64,000 nt of DNA from Paraburkholderia susongensis (lineage in GTDB: Bacteria > Pseudomonadota > Gammaproteobacteria > Burkholderiales > Burkholderiaceae). A program made the position numbers and the translations under genes. Shown piece by piece: positions 63,522-64,000 of the stretch (position 1 is the stretch's first letter; each line of letters starts with the position of its first letter). Where the stretch lies: contig NZ_FXAT01000003.1 in NCBI RefSeq assembly GCF_900177725.1, positions 800,956-864,955 on the forward strand, read 5' to 3'. The notes beneath the pieces were generated by a model, which was given only the letters and a program-made list of their open reading frames with translations, ran no database searches and was not told the origin of the DNA.

Positions 63522-63924
63522 GTCGCTGAAGGGATTTTCGTTAGTCGCCAGGAAGCTGGCGGTCGTCGTACCAATATTTTTAAGCGAAAGCGAAAGTGGT
63601 ATTGACGGCGCCACGAAGAGACTGCATAATTCCGCTTCTCTGCTGCAGACGCAGCGACGCAAACGAAGCGGTACCGGATAGTGGGTGCCGCAGGTGTTGT
63701 GAACGATCTTTAAAAACCTACAGCCGATAAGTGTGGGCACTTGATGCGGGATGCGGGCCGGTTCTTTCGGGAGCTGGCTGAAGCGAAAGTATCAAGAGTC
63801 TCACACCAAGTATTAGAGGAAGGTTTTCGCCTGTCGCGAGACAGGCAGAAATCCATCGTCAGTACGTTGAGTGAGCGACCGGTCCAGAAGCAGGAAACTG
63901 CGGGACCGAACACAGTAACAGGTT
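63522..63924 (+). promoter_or_regulatory. rRNA operon promoter and leader
   Basis: TTGACG (63602-63607), a 17-base spacer and CATAAT (63625-63630) form a strong promoter, with A/T-rich sequence (AATATTTTTAAGC) upstream as an UP-type element. The leader contains a boxA-like GATCTTTAAAAACC near 63706 with an adjacent stem sequence, as in beta-proteobacterial rrn antitermination sites. A short open frame at 63741-63932 in the leader is not a gene. Confidence 0.8.
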
Positions 63925-64000
63925 TGAACTGAAGAGTTTGATCCTGGCTCAGATTGAACGCTGGCGGCATGCCTTACACATGCAAGTCGAACGGCAGCAC
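63925..64000 (+). rRNA. 16S ribosomal RNA, 5' part (cut by window edge)
   Basis: The sequence GAAGAGTTTGATCCTGGCTC is the universal 16S 5' region; ATTGAACGCTGGCGGCATGC then follows, the beta-proteobacterial form. The mature 5' end is placed at TGAACT (63925) by analogy with known Burkholderia 16S. The rest of the operon lies outside the window. Confidence 0.97.

Noticed and set aside
1..64000. CRISPR array or cas genes accompanying the Tn7-like element
   Set aside because: No regularly spaced direct repeats of CRISPR size and no cas-like protein were found; target choice must rely on the TniQ/TnsD proteins.

Overview
The window looks like a chromosome of a Burkholderiaceae bacterium, most likely Paraburkholderia or a close relative. 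The backbone is GC-rich. It carries a paaABCDE phenylacetyl-CoA epoxidase operon, a type 2 argC, a malic enzyme fused to a phosphotransacetylase domain, a single-chain indolepyruvate ferredoxin oxidoreductase, DUF2957 and DUF2242 lipoproteins, and the first bases of a beta-proteobacterial 16S rRNA gene. Species cannot be fixed from this sequence.

Layout. (1) 1-16759: the right-hand part of a Tn7-like transposon; its left end lies outside the window. Cargo at 1-7955 comprises a partial ABC/SMC-like ATPase, a trypsin-like protease, a gamma-glutamylcyclotransferase-like protein, an eight-gene minus-strand operon of small conserved proteins (mostly of unknown function, several coupled by 4-base overlaps), a double-DUF6471 protein and a HAD-like protein lacking its catalytic aspartates. 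The transposition genes follow at 8824-16515 in the permuted order tnsC-tniQ-tniQ-tnsA-tnsB. The right terminus at 16759 reads inward as TGTGCGGACAAAA, resembling the Tn7 end. (2) 16760-18395: a lipoprotein with 32 Gly-X-Y triplets and membrane segments, with a perfect inverted repeat upstream. (3) 18396-27618: rhomboid protease, metR/metE, DUF6723, a phosphoesterase plus di-haem peroxidase pair, a lytic transglycosylase and a DUF2242 lipoprotein. (4) 27619-43405: a gap with DnaA-box-like repeats, then transporters, regulators, OmpW, two DUF2957 lipoproteins, argC, WrbA-like and PEBP proteins, an orphan response regulator and pyrE. A candidate short RNA with anti-Shine-Dalgarno motifs lies at about 34295-34356. 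(5) 43406-54482: an MFS transporter, maeB, indolepyruvate oxidoreductase, HPPD with a divergent Lrp-type regulator, and a GNAT acetyltransferase. (6) 54794-60313: a TetR regulator and paaABCDE with a perfect palindromic operator in front of paaA. (7) 60504-64000: a FAD oxidoreductase, an SGNH hydrolase and the promoter, leader and start of an rRNA operon.

How the parts work together. The Tn7-like genes form one transcription unit (4-base overlaps C/Q1 and Q1/Q2, a short gap, then an A/B overlap) expected to move the whole cargo. A shared 18-bp quasi-palindrome precedes both the eight-gene cargo operon and the double-DUF6471 gene, suggesting that cargo regulates itself. On the backbone, HPPD/Lrp, indolepyruvate oxidoreductase and paaABCDE/TetR form a neighbourhood for aromatic amino acid and phenylacetate breakdown.

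The parts most likely to be undescribed are the permuted two-TniQ Tn7-like element and its cargo operon, the ATPase-protease pair, and the anti-SD small RNA.
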